From Verrucomicrobia bacterium UBA6354 (GTDB lineage: Bacteria > Verrucomicrobiota > Kiritimatiellia > RFP12 > UBA1067), in the NCBI GenBank assembly GCA_002440145.1, contig DJRS01000117.1, positions 1 to 6,943 on the forward strand: a stretch of 6,943 bases of DNA, written 5' to 3'. A program made the position numbers and the translations under genes. Positions 1 through 5,689 of the stretch are shown piece by piece (position 1 is the first letter of the stretch; every line of letters begins with the position of its first letter). The notes under the pieces were generated by a model. The model saw nothing but the letters and a program-made list of their open reading frames with translations. It ran no database searches and had not been told where the DNA came from.

Positions 1-69
1 GTCGCGGGCGTCCCGTCCGTCCTGGTCGTCCCACGGCCTTCCCTCTCTGCGCGCACCGCCCTCTTGCAT
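1..69 (-). CDS. Possible start of a further gene, partial at window edge
   Basis: An ATG at 69-67 overlaps the TGA stop of the DXS-like gene in the TGATG arrangement common in coupled genes. The frame then stays open for all 23 codons to the window edge (MQEGGARREGRPWDDQD and onward). The residues are hydrophilic and match no family I recognise. With such high GC an open frame of this length can occur by chance, and no good ribosome site is seen directly before the ATG, so this is tentative. Confidence 0.3.
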   Translation of the reverse strand, partial: MQEGGARREGRPWDDQDGRDARD

Positions 70-1832
70 CACGCAATCGCGCACACAGCCTTCACAAGTT
101 CGGGAACCGCAAGTCCATTGGCCGCGAGGAAGGACTCCACGTCATAGCGGTCGGCGAACTTCTTCGCCGCGCCGCGGACGAGCACCTTCATGCCGCTCGT
201 GCCGTAATAGCGGGCGATCTTCTCGCCGAAACCGCCGTCCACGGCGCCGTCCTCCAAAGTGACGACCAGGCGGTGGTCCGCCTTGAGCGCCTCCAACGCC
301 GCGGTGTCGAGCTCCGTCGCCGTGCGCGGGTTGACGAGCGTGGCGGCAATCCCCTTCGCCGCGAGGGCGTCCGCAAGCTCCGTCCCGAGCGCATAGTAGG
401 TGCCGAGACCGAGAATCGCGACGTCCTTTCCGCGGCGCGTGACGTTGTAGCGGACGGGGCCGGAGTAGTCCGTCAGGATCTCGACGTCGTTCGTGCGCAC
501 GCCGTTGGACGGCTCCCGGATGGCGACCGGGTGCGTTTTATGCCCGATGGACCAGTCCAGCATCGCGAAGAACTCCTTCTCGCTCGTCGGGCACAGGTAG
601 ACGAGGTTCGGGATGTTCGACAAAAGCGGAATGTCGAACCAGCACAGGTGCGTAACATCGTTCATGGTGGACAGTCCGCCCGTCGTAACGACGATCGTCG
701 CCGGGTTGTCGTTGATGCAGAGGTCCTGGCTCAGCTGGTCGTACGTGCGCTGGATGAAGGTCGAGGCCAGGCTGAGGACGGGTTTCGCGCCGCCCTTGGC
801 GAGTGCGCTCGCGAAGGCGACTGCGTGTTCCTCGCAGATGCCCACGTCCACGAACTGCTTGCCGGCCTTGCGGCGGTTCTCGGGCGTGAAGCCGAGCATG
901 GCGGGAACCGCCGCGGTCACGACGACGACCGTCGGATCCGCCGCCATTTTCGCGAGCATATGGTCCGCGAAGCGGCTGCCGATCCAGCCCGGGTCCGCCG
1001 GCGGAGGCAGGAGCGACTTGCCCGTCACCGGGTCGAAGGGGGCGACGCCCCAGTGCCAGGCTTCCTTGTCCTCCACCGCGGGCTTCCAGCCGTGGCCCTT
1101 TTCGGTGTTGAGATGCACGACGACGGGCCGCGGCGCATCCTTCACCTGGCGGAACGCCGCCTCGACGGCCGCTTCGTCGTTTCCGTGCGCGACATAGAGG
1201 TAGTCGAAGCCCATGGCCTTGAAATAGTTGCAGGGGTCGGCACCGTTCGTCTCGCGCAACCGCGTCAGCGATTTGTAGAGTCCGCCGTGGGGTTCGGCGA
1301 TGGACATCTGGTTGTCGTTGAAGACGACGATCAGGTTCGTCCCCTGCTCCGCGGCGTTGTCCAGGCCTTCGAACGCCTCGCCGCCCGAAAGCGAACCGTC
1401 GCCGATGACGGCCACGACGTTGAACTTTTCGCCGCGCAGGTCGCGCGCCTTGGCCAGTCCCGTCGCCAGCGAGACGCTGGTGGAGGTATGGCCGACGACG
1501 AAATGGTCGTGGGGCGATTCGCCCGGTTCCGTATACCCCGACACGTCGTTGTAGTGGGCGGGGTCGACGTACGCCCGCATGCGCCCGGTCAGCATCTTGT
1601 GCGGATAGCACTGGTGCGAGACGTCGAAGACGATCTTGTCCGTCGGCGAATCGAAGACGCGATGCAGGGCGACGGCCGCCTCGACGAAGCCGAGATTCGG
1701 CCCGACATGCCCGGTATGGCGCGAGGCGCGCAAGATGAGCGCCTGGCGCATGGCGTCGCAGAGCTCGTTCACCTTGTCCGCCGGCACGGCTTTCACGTCG
1801 GCAGGGCCTTTGATGGACATCAAGTCAAACAT
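69..1832 (-). CDS. 1-deoxy-D-xylulose-5-phosphate synthase-like thiamine-diphosphate enzyme
   Basis: This 587-aa protein has the DXS domain order: TPP pyrophosphate domain (about 20-275), pyrimidine domain (285-450) and transketolase C-domain (465-585). DXS joins pyruvate and glyceraldehyde 3-phosphate to make DXP, precursor of isoprenoids, thiamine and PLP. Seen: H42 in TGHVGPNLG, H73 in DVSHQCYPHKMLTGR, ESPHDHF (105-111), the TPP motif GDGSLSGG (144-151) ending at N174 (FNDN), H260 in WHWGVAPFDP, catalytic Glu334 (GICEEHAV), R362, H395 and R439. Differences from standard DXS: GHQ is SHQ at 72-74; the Tyr of YSTF is Ala356; the DRAGxVGADGxTHxG stretch is TTGGLSTMNDVTHLC; RYPRG is REPSNG. So TPP chemistry looks intact but substrate recognition may differ; it may be a DXS paralog. 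The start at 1832 has AGGAAAGGA eight bases upstream. Slightly shorter than the usual 620 residues. Confidence 0.88.
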   Translation of the reverse strand: MFDLMSIKGPADVKAVPADKVNELCDAMRQALILRASRHTGHVGPNLGFVEAAVALHRVFDSPTDKIVFDVSHQCYPHKMLTGRMRAYVDPAHYNDVSGYTEPGESPHDHFVVGHTSTSVSLATGLAKARDLRGEKFNVVAVIGDGSLSGGEAFEGLDNAAEQGTNLIVVFNDNQMSIAEPHGGLYKSLTRLRETNGADPCNYFKAMGFDYLYVAHGNDEAAVEAAFRQVKDAPRPVVVHLNTEKGHGWKPAVEDKEAWHWGVAPFDPVTGKSLLPPPADPGWIGSRFADHMLAKMAADPTVVVVTAAVPAMLGFTPENRRKAGKQFVDVGICEEHAVAFASALAKGGAKPVLSLASTFIQRTYDQLSQDLCINDNPATIVVTTGGLSTMNDVTHLCWFDIPLLSNIPNLVYLCPTSEKEFFAMLDWSIGHKTHPVAIREPSNGVRTNDVEILTDYSGPVRYNVTRRGKDVAILGLGTYYALGTELADALAAKGIAATLVNPRTATELDTAALEALKADHRLVVTLEDGAVDGGFGEKIARYYGTSGMKVLVRGAAKKFADRYDVESFLAANGLAVPELVKAVCAIA

Positions 1833-1843
1833 GGATGATTTCC

Positions 1844-1875
1844 TTTCCTGTGTGGTTTAGTTCCTTTGTGGTTTA
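1844..1875 (-). repeat. Two tandem 16-base leader repeats between flavoprotein and DXS-like gene
   Basis: On the minus strand TAAACCACAAAGGAAC (1875-1860) is followed at once by TAAACCACACAGGAAA (1859-1844), 14 of 16 bases identical. The first TAA is the stop codon of the flavoprotein gene. Each unit contains a Shine-Dalgarno-like AGGAA; the second merges into AGGAAAGGA that serves the start at 1832. Confidence 0.75.
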
Positions 1876-2481
1876 GCGAATGAAATTCGTCATCAGCCAG
1901 GGCTGTTCGGGGGCCGGAACGCCCGATTTGAGATTCTTCGCCATCCAGGCGAGATTGCGGCCGAGAAGGCGCATCGTCTGCAGCCCTTCCGCGTCCTGCG
2001 CGACTTCGCCGGGGGCGCAGCCGTAGGCGATGTTCCAGTACTGGGAACCGGCGACCGGCATGCCGAGAATGCCGAAGAACATATTGAGCGTCTGGAACGC
2101 CGCGCTCGCGCCTCCCCGTCGGCAGACGGCGACGGACGCGGCCGGTTTGCCGCGAAGCCGCCCCGCCGCGGCGTAGCACACGCGCTGCATAACCGCCAGA
2201 AGCGCCCCGTTCGGCTGGGCATAGTAGACGGGCGACCCCAAGACCAGCGCATCCGCCGCGAGCGCCTTCTCGAGGATCGTGTTGGCGATATCGTCCGCGA
2301 AAGCGCAGCGGCCGAGCTCCGAACACCGTCCGCAGGCGATGCAACCGCGCACGGGCTTCACGCCCAGCTGGAGGATTTCGGTTTCCGCCCCGTCCGCCCG
2401 GAGTGCCGACGCGACTTCCTCCAGCGCGCGGTTGGTGTTGCCGTCCGCATGCGGGCTTCCGTTTACGAGCAAAGCCTTCAT
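1873..2481 (-). CDS. Iron-sulfur flavoprotein / NADPH-dependent FMN reductase family (downstream copy)
   Basis: This 202-aa protein is a second member of the same fold. It has KALLVNGSPHADGNT (2-16) as FMN phosphate loop, C47-x2-C50-x2-C53-x5-C59 as likely 4Fe-4S site, ADALVLGSPVYYAQP (76-90) at the flavin ring, and a longer C-terminal part with FFGILGMPVAGSQYWN (135-150) that is typical of the larger Isf-like proteins. It is clearly diverged from its upstream neighbour in sequence, so it is an older paralog pair and not a recent duplication. Translation is probably coupled: start ATG 2481 overlaps the upstream TGA by four bases (ATGA), and the AGGAGA site lies inside the upstream gene. The likely role is a small electron carrier or FMN-dependent reductase; donor and acceptor cannot be read from sequence. 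The 40-base gap after it carries a tandem leader repeat. Confidence 0.9.
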   Translation of the reverse strand: MKALLVNGSPHADGNTNRALEEVASALRADGAETEILQLGVKPVRGCIACGRCSELGRCAFADDIANTILEKALAADALVLGSPVYYAQPNGALLAVMQRVCYAAAGRLRGKPAASVAVCRRGGASAAFQTLNMFFGILGMPVAGSQYWNIAYGCAPGEVAQDAEGLQTMRLLGRNLAWMAKNLKSGVPAPEQPWLMTNFIR

Positions 2482-3029
2482 TTGGAGATCTCCTGCATGA
2501 TGGCCTTGCCGAGGTCAAAGGCCTCCTGCATGAACTTCGTGGACTTCACCGCACCCGGCTCGTAGACTTCCGTCGCGAGGACGCTTCCGGCGATTCGCGC
2601 GCCGTCAAAGCAGTCCATGTAGCCCTGGATCGCCGAGAGCACATGCGCGAAGGAGGCGTTCTCCGCCATGGTCGCGACGACGTAGTAGGGCTTGCCCTTC
2701 GGTTCGGGCCAGAACTGCACCGAGCGGTCCAGAACCGCCTTCAGCTGGGCGCAGATCGTGAAATAGTAGACCGGCGTGCCGAAAACGACCGCGTCCGCCT
2801 CGCAGATCGCGCGGCAGATGGCGTTCGCGTCGTCCTGCTGGACGCAGCGGTGCGACGGCCGGCAGGCGTAGCAGCCCGTGCAGAAGTTGATTTTCTTCCC
2901 GAGCAGGCGCACGAGTTGCGCTTCGCCTCCGGCGGCTTCGACGCCCTTGGCGACTTCCTCGCAGAGTGCGTGCGAATTCGAATTCGGACGCAAGGAGGAC
3001 GAGATGATCAGTACTTTCTTCTTTGTCAT
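2478..3029 (-). CDS. Iron-sulfur flavoprotein / NADPH-dependent FMN reductase family (upstream copy)
   Basis: This 183-aa cytoplasmic flavodoxin-fold protein starts with the beta strand and phosphate-binding loop KVLIISSSLRPNSNS (5-19), where FMN phosphate binds in the family. A compact cysteine motif follows, C50-x2-C53-x2-C56-x5-C62, as in iron-sulfur flavoproteins (Isf) that carry FMN plus a 4Fe-4S cluster and shuttle electrons from ferredoxin. GTPVYYFTICAQLKAVLDR (84-102) is the usual isoalloxazine-side segment. The length is on the short side but complete. The frame is open to 3116, but ATG at 3029 is preferred: it begins the typical family N-terminus, has GAAAGGAA at 3037-3044 with seven-base spacing, and avoids overlap with the lipoprotein gene. 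It ends in an ATGA overlap with the next flavoprotein, and its last codons contain that gene's ribosome site. The exact acceptor is unknown. Confidence 0.9.
   Translation of the reverse strand: MTKKKVLIISSSLRPNSNSHALCEEVAKGVEAAGGEAQLVRLLGKKINFCTGCYACRPSHRCVQQDDANAICRAICEADAVVFGTPVYYFTICAQLKAVLDRSVQFWPEPKGKPYYVVATMAENASFAHVLSAIQGYMDCFDGARIAGSVLATEVYEPGAVKSTKFMQEAFDLGKAIMQEISK
2484..2494 (-). promoter_or_regulatory. Ribosome-binding site inside the upstream gene, within a palindrome
   Basis: AGGAGATCTCC (2494-2484 on the minus strand) precedes ATG 2481 and lies in the last codons of the upstream flavoprotein gene. It contains the perfect 10-base palindrome GGAGATCTCC at 2484-2493. The AGGAGA site, together with the ATGA overlap, supports translational coupling of the two flavoproteins and fixes the start at 2481. 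The palindrome has no loop, so a hairpin is unlikely. Confidence 0.65.
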
Positions 3030-3067
3030 GGATGCGTTCCTTTCATTTGAGGGGGCGCCCAACGGGG

Positions 3068-3433
3068 TCAACGCACGGCGTACCGGGCGATGTCGCGCTG
3101 CAGGTTGGCGACCCATTGCGAGACCTTGCGCGCCGGGATGTTGCTTTCCACCATATGGATGGCGTAGTGGCGATCGTCCAGCAGGCGGAAGTCGACAACG
3201 ACTTTATGGCCGCGCTGTACGAGCGTGCAGCGGACGGTCGTGCCGTCGATTTCCTGCGGCATCCACCTGCGGCGGGTCGCGGCGAATATCACCGTCTCCT
3301 TGAGGCTGTGGCCTTCCGCCACGACGACGGCGGTCTCCCCTATGTCTGGCGGCAGGGTGTCCTGGGGCAGCAGGCAGCAGCCTGCCGTGCCGCCGGCTAT
3401 CAACGCGCATGCGAGAATTCGGTTCACGTGCAT
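3068..3433 (-). CDS. Small putative lipoprotein of unknown function
   Basis: This 121-aa protein begins with a short lipoprotein-type signal: Arg5, a hydrophobic run (ILACALIAGG), and a lipobox-like T-A-G-C ending at Cys19, followed by a second Cys. The mature part (about residues 35-121) is a single small domain with a pattern seen in unnamed bacterial lipoproteins: a helix (SLKETVIFAATRRRWMPQEID), two beta strands (TVRCTLVQRGHKVVVDFRLLD), a third strand (HYAIHMVES) and a closing helix with W-x2-NLQRDI. I know no function for that group. The frame stays open upstream to 3565, but that would overlap the previous gene by about 97 bases and bury the signal; ATG at 3433 has AAAGGAA at 3441-3447 seven bases upstream and gives a proper signal peptide. 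It is the one gene here with no visible redox cofactor, although it lies inside the operon. Confidence 0.82.
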   Translation of the reverse strand: MHVNRILACALIAGGTAGCCLLPQDTLPPDIGETAVVVAEGHSLKETVIFAATRRRWMPQEIDGTTVRCTLVQRGHKVVVDFRLLDDRHYAIHMVESNIPARKVSQWVANLQRDIARYAVR

Positions 3434-3439
3434 ATCTTG

Positions 3440-3468
3440 GTTCCTTTGTTGGTTTGTTCCTGTGTTTA
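3440..3468 (-). repeat. Related duplicated leader repeat before the lipoprotein gene
   Basis: On the minus strand TAAACACAGGAAC (3468-3456) is followed by AAACCAACAAAGGAAC (3455-3440). Both resemble the units at 1844-1875 and again each holds an AGGAA core. The proximal copy supplies the AAAGGAA ribosome site for the start at 3433. Confidence 0.65.
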
Positions 3469-5145
3469 CTAGTCGGGGATTCCGCCTCGCGAGAGAAACC
3501 GCCGAAGCGCCTCCACCATCTTTTGGGGATCGGTCTCGTCCGCCACACGCGCCTCGAGGGGGCATGAGGCGGAGAGGTCCCGGTTCAAGATCTTGGGGAC
3601 GACCCGGTCGGCGGTCGCCGGCACGCCATGCGCGGCGAGGAAACGCTTCGCCTCTTCGCCCATGAGAAGTCCGTGGACCTGCCGTACGCCGCCCACAATG
3701 CAGATGGCCGCCGCGGCGCGTCCGATCACCTTGTCCACGACAAGCGCCCCGCGCAGTTTGTCCGCGGCGAGCAGGCCGAGGAGCGGCTGGACGCCGTGCC
3801 CGCTTTCACGCGTGCTGATGGCCCCGTTCCGGGCCACCACGGCGGACGCCTCGCCACGGCGAATCAAAGTCGCCATTTCGGCGATGAGGTCCTCCGTTCC
3901 CATGGGCCGGACGATCCGCTGCCGGTCGAACCCCTTCACGAAGATGGCGGGCAAAGGACGCGCCGGGCAGACATGCTCGCAGGCGCCGCAGCCGATGCAG
4001 CGGTCCTTGTCGACGACCGGGAAGCCGTCCACGAGCGCGATCGCCTTGACCGGGCACTTGCGCGAACAGGCGGTGCAAGGCACGCCTTCCGTCTCGCGCA
4101 GGCAGCGATCCTTCTTCCAGATGGCGTGGCCCATGTGGATGTCGCGCCGGGGGACGCCCTCCAAGACGCGCAGCGCGCCCGCCGGACACGCCGCGGCGCA
4201 TCTTTGCGGACAGGCGAGTCGGCAATGTCCGCGCCGGAAGTCCATCTGCGGCTGTCCGAAGGTTCGCAGGGACGTCGACGGCGCGAGGCACTTCCCGGGA
4301 CACGCCGCGACGCACGCCCCGCAACCCACGCACAGACGGTTGAAAAGCGGACGCTCCACGGATCCGGGCGGCAGGACTTCCGCCGGACGCTTCGGCACGC
4401 CCGGGAGGGAAACGGGCGCATAGCCGCCGTCCACCGTCTTTTCCGCGAGTTCCGCCGCTGCGAAGAGCCCGATCCCCGAAAGCGTCTCGCGCCGCGTCAC
4501 GTTTGCGCCACCCTTCCCGTCCGTCGTCGGCTTCGCGGACGGCGCTTGCGCGGCGAAACACTTTCGGCAGTTTACGCAGCCATCCTTCATGTTGATCCTG
4601 TTCGGAAACCGCGCCTTCCGCGCGAGCACGTCGAAGAGCGTCCCCGCCGGGCAGACCCAGTTGCACCAGATGCGCCCCGAAGTGGCCGCGGCGAGAACCA
4701 GCACGCCCGCCGCCAGGGCGAGCCCGGGTCCGAAACCGATCAGCGCCTTGCCCATGAGCGAATACGGCGTCAGCGCCCAGCCGATTCCGCCGAATCCGGT
4801 TGCGATCAGTACGACCGCGAGCGCGAAAACGCTCCACCGCACGATACGCTGCCTCTTCGTTTCGGGCAGGCGCGTGCAGACGCGGCGGATGTGCGTTTTG
4901 GGGTGCGTGAGCGCATTGCAGACGCTCTGCAGAACCCCCAGCGGACACAGCCACGCGCAGAAGAACCGACCGACGACCGCCGCGGACAGCAGAACCGCCA
5001 GAAACACGAGCGTCGGCGCGGGCTGGATGCGCAGCGCCTTCGCCGTGGGCAGTCCGTAGAACGCGCCGCACGTGACGGCAAGCGCCGCGAGCGCCAGAAG
5101 ACGCAACGCGATTGCCGTCCACCATGTTTTCGCCTGTGTTTTCAT
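3469..5145 (-). CDS. Membrane polyferredoxin: NapH-like + NapG-like + DUF1893-like fusion
   Basis: This 558-aa protein has three parts. Residues 1-198 are NapH-like: four hydrophobic helices (about 10-30, 44-60, 102-122, 138-156), the two FFC-x3-CP / IWC-x3-CP motifs (C63/C67 and C161/C165) and a remnant ferredoxin motif C190-x2-C193-x2-C196 with no fourth Cys. Residues about 218-405 are NapG-like: a TRRETLSG twin-arginine-like motif followed by a weak hydrophobic run, then C272-x2-C275-x2-C278-x3-C282-P, C308-x3-C312-x3-C316-x3-C320-P, C348-x8-C357-x2-C360-x3-C364-P and C383-x2-C386-x2-C389-x3-C393-P. Residues about 415-550 resemble DUF1893 (GVQPLLGLL, DKVIGRAAA at 471-479, PKILNRD, CPLE at 528-531). 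NapH/NapG proteins pass electrons between quinol or flavin donors and a redox partner. No NapA, NapB or NosZ gene is near, so nitrate or nitrous oxide respiration is not implied. Start supported by AAAGGAGA at 5153-5160; it ends with TAG followed directly by an in-frame TAA. Confidence 0.88.
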   Translation of the reverse strand: MKTQAKTWWTAIALRLLALAALAVTCGAFYGLPTAKALRIQPAPTLVFLAVLLSAAVVGRFFCAWLCPLGVLQSVCNALTHPKTHIRRVCTRLPETKRQRIVRWSVFALAVVLIATGFGGIGWALTPYSLMGKALIGFGPGLALAAGVLVLAAATSGRIWCNWVCPAGTLFDVLARKARFPNRINMKDGCVNCRKCFAAQAPSAKPTTDGKGGANVTRRETLSGIGLFAAAELAEKTVDGGYAPVSLPGVPKRPAEVLPPGSVERPLFNRLCVGCGACVAACPGKCLAPSTSLRTFGQPQMDFRRGHCRLACPQRCAAACPAGALRVLEGVPRRDIHMGHAIWKKDRCLRETEGVPCTACSRKCPVKAIALVDGFPVVDKDRCIGCGACEHVCPARPLPAIFVKGFDRQRIVRPMGTEDLIAEMATLIRRGEASAVVARNGAISTRESGHGVQPLLGLLAADKLRGALVVDKVIGRAAAAICIVGGVRQVHGLLMGEEAKRFLAAHGVPATADRVVPKILNRDLSASCPLEARVADETDPQKMVEALRRFLSRGGIPD

Positions 5146-5173
5146 GCCTTTGTCTCCTTTCCCGTGCTCTCCG

Positions 5174-5653
5174 CTAGGCTTCGTGCACGCGCTTGCCCGT
5201 CATGTGTTCGGGGACCAGGGTGAACACTTGGACGAACGCCCCCCCGCGGCGGATTTCGTCCTCTATGTCCGCCGCATTCGGATTAAACCGCCGCGCGAGG
5301 GCGCGGCAGATGCGAATGGCCGCTTCCGGGTCCTCTACGAACTCCACATGCCCGAAAACGACGACGCTCCGGAATGTGTAGGCCCATCCGCCCTCGTCCT
5401 TCACGCCCTCGTCGATCACGGTGAACGACGCCCGGGGATCCCTTTTCAGCGATTCGATCTTGTGCCCGACGCGCGAACCGTGGAAATAGATCTTTCCATC
5501 CTCCTCGCTGTACAAGGGATTCATGTAGATGCCGTAGGGATACCCCCCGTCGCCCGTCATGGACAGCACGCCGCGCTTTGCGGATTTCAGAACCGCCAGG
5601 CTTTCTTCCCGGGCGAGAGCCTGCTTCGCGCGTCTCATCTCTCTGAAGTTCAT
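5174..5653 (-). CDS. NimA-like flavin-binding protein, pyridoxamine 5'-phosphate oxidase family
   Basis: This 159-aa protein belongs to the split-barrel FMN-binding fold of the pyridoxamine phosphate oxidase superfamily, closest by eye to the NimA/COG3467 group of anaerobes. Recognisable family blocks are FREMRR at the N-terminus, GVLSMTGDGGYPYGIYMNPLY (about residues 28-48), KIYFHGSRVGHKIESLKRDPRASFTVID (54-81), FRSVVVFGHVEFVED (94-108) and the closing EHMTGK (149-154). Length is normal for the group. NimA proteins are flavin-binding reductases, some linked to nitroimidazole reduction; the native substrate is usually unknown, and resistance should not be assumed here. It should not be called PdxH: true PNP oxidases have a different C-terminal signature. 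The start at 5653 is supported by AAAGGAG at 5661-5667, seven bases upstream. It sits 36 bases after the aldo/keto reductase and 28 bases before the membrane Fe-S protein. Confidence 0.88.
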   Translation of the reverse strand: MNFREMRRAKQALAREESLAVLKSAKRGVLSMTGDGGYPYGIYMNPLYSEEDGKIYFHGSRVGHKIESLKRDPRASFTVIDEGVKDEGGWAYTFRSVVVFGHVEFVEDPEAAIRICRALARRFNPNAADIEDEIRRGGAFVQVFTLVPEHMTGKRVHEA

Positions 5654-5689
5654 CGTTTTTCTCCTTTCGTGTTCCGTTCACCCGAACGC

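Noticed and set aside
273..1838. 521-codon plus-strand open frame opposite the DXS-like gene
   Set aside because: Arg/Val/Asp-rich shadow with no family motif; the minus strand holds a full DXS-like protein. Long antisense frames are expected with strong GC codon bias.
3030..3116. Longer start for the upstream flavoprotein at 3116
   Set aside because: The extension overlaps the lipoprotein gene and precedes the normal flavodoxin N-terminus; ATG 3029 has a good ribosome site.
3434..3565. Longer start for the lipoprotein gene at 3565
   Set aside because: It would overlap the previous gene, place 44 Arg/Gly-rich residues before a clean signal peptide and ignore the ribosome site at 3441-3447.
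3469..5145. Periplasmic nitrate reductase (Nap) or NosR function
   Set aside because: Only NapH/NapG-like electron-transfer parts are present; no catalytic subunit or nap/nos partner in the window.
3628..5223. 531-codon plus-strand open frame
   Set aside because: Low-complexity Arg-rich translation, opposite a protein with ordered Cys motifs and helices.
5174..5653. PdxH, linking the operon to PLP synthesis from DXP
   Set aside because: The sequence blocks match the NimA-like group, not the PNP oxidase signature, so the attractive DXP-to-PLP link is not supported.
5675..5688. Inverted repeat CGTTC/GAACG after the aldo/keto reductase stop as a terminator
   Set aside because: Only a 5-base stem with no T tract, and the next gene starts about 20 bases later.
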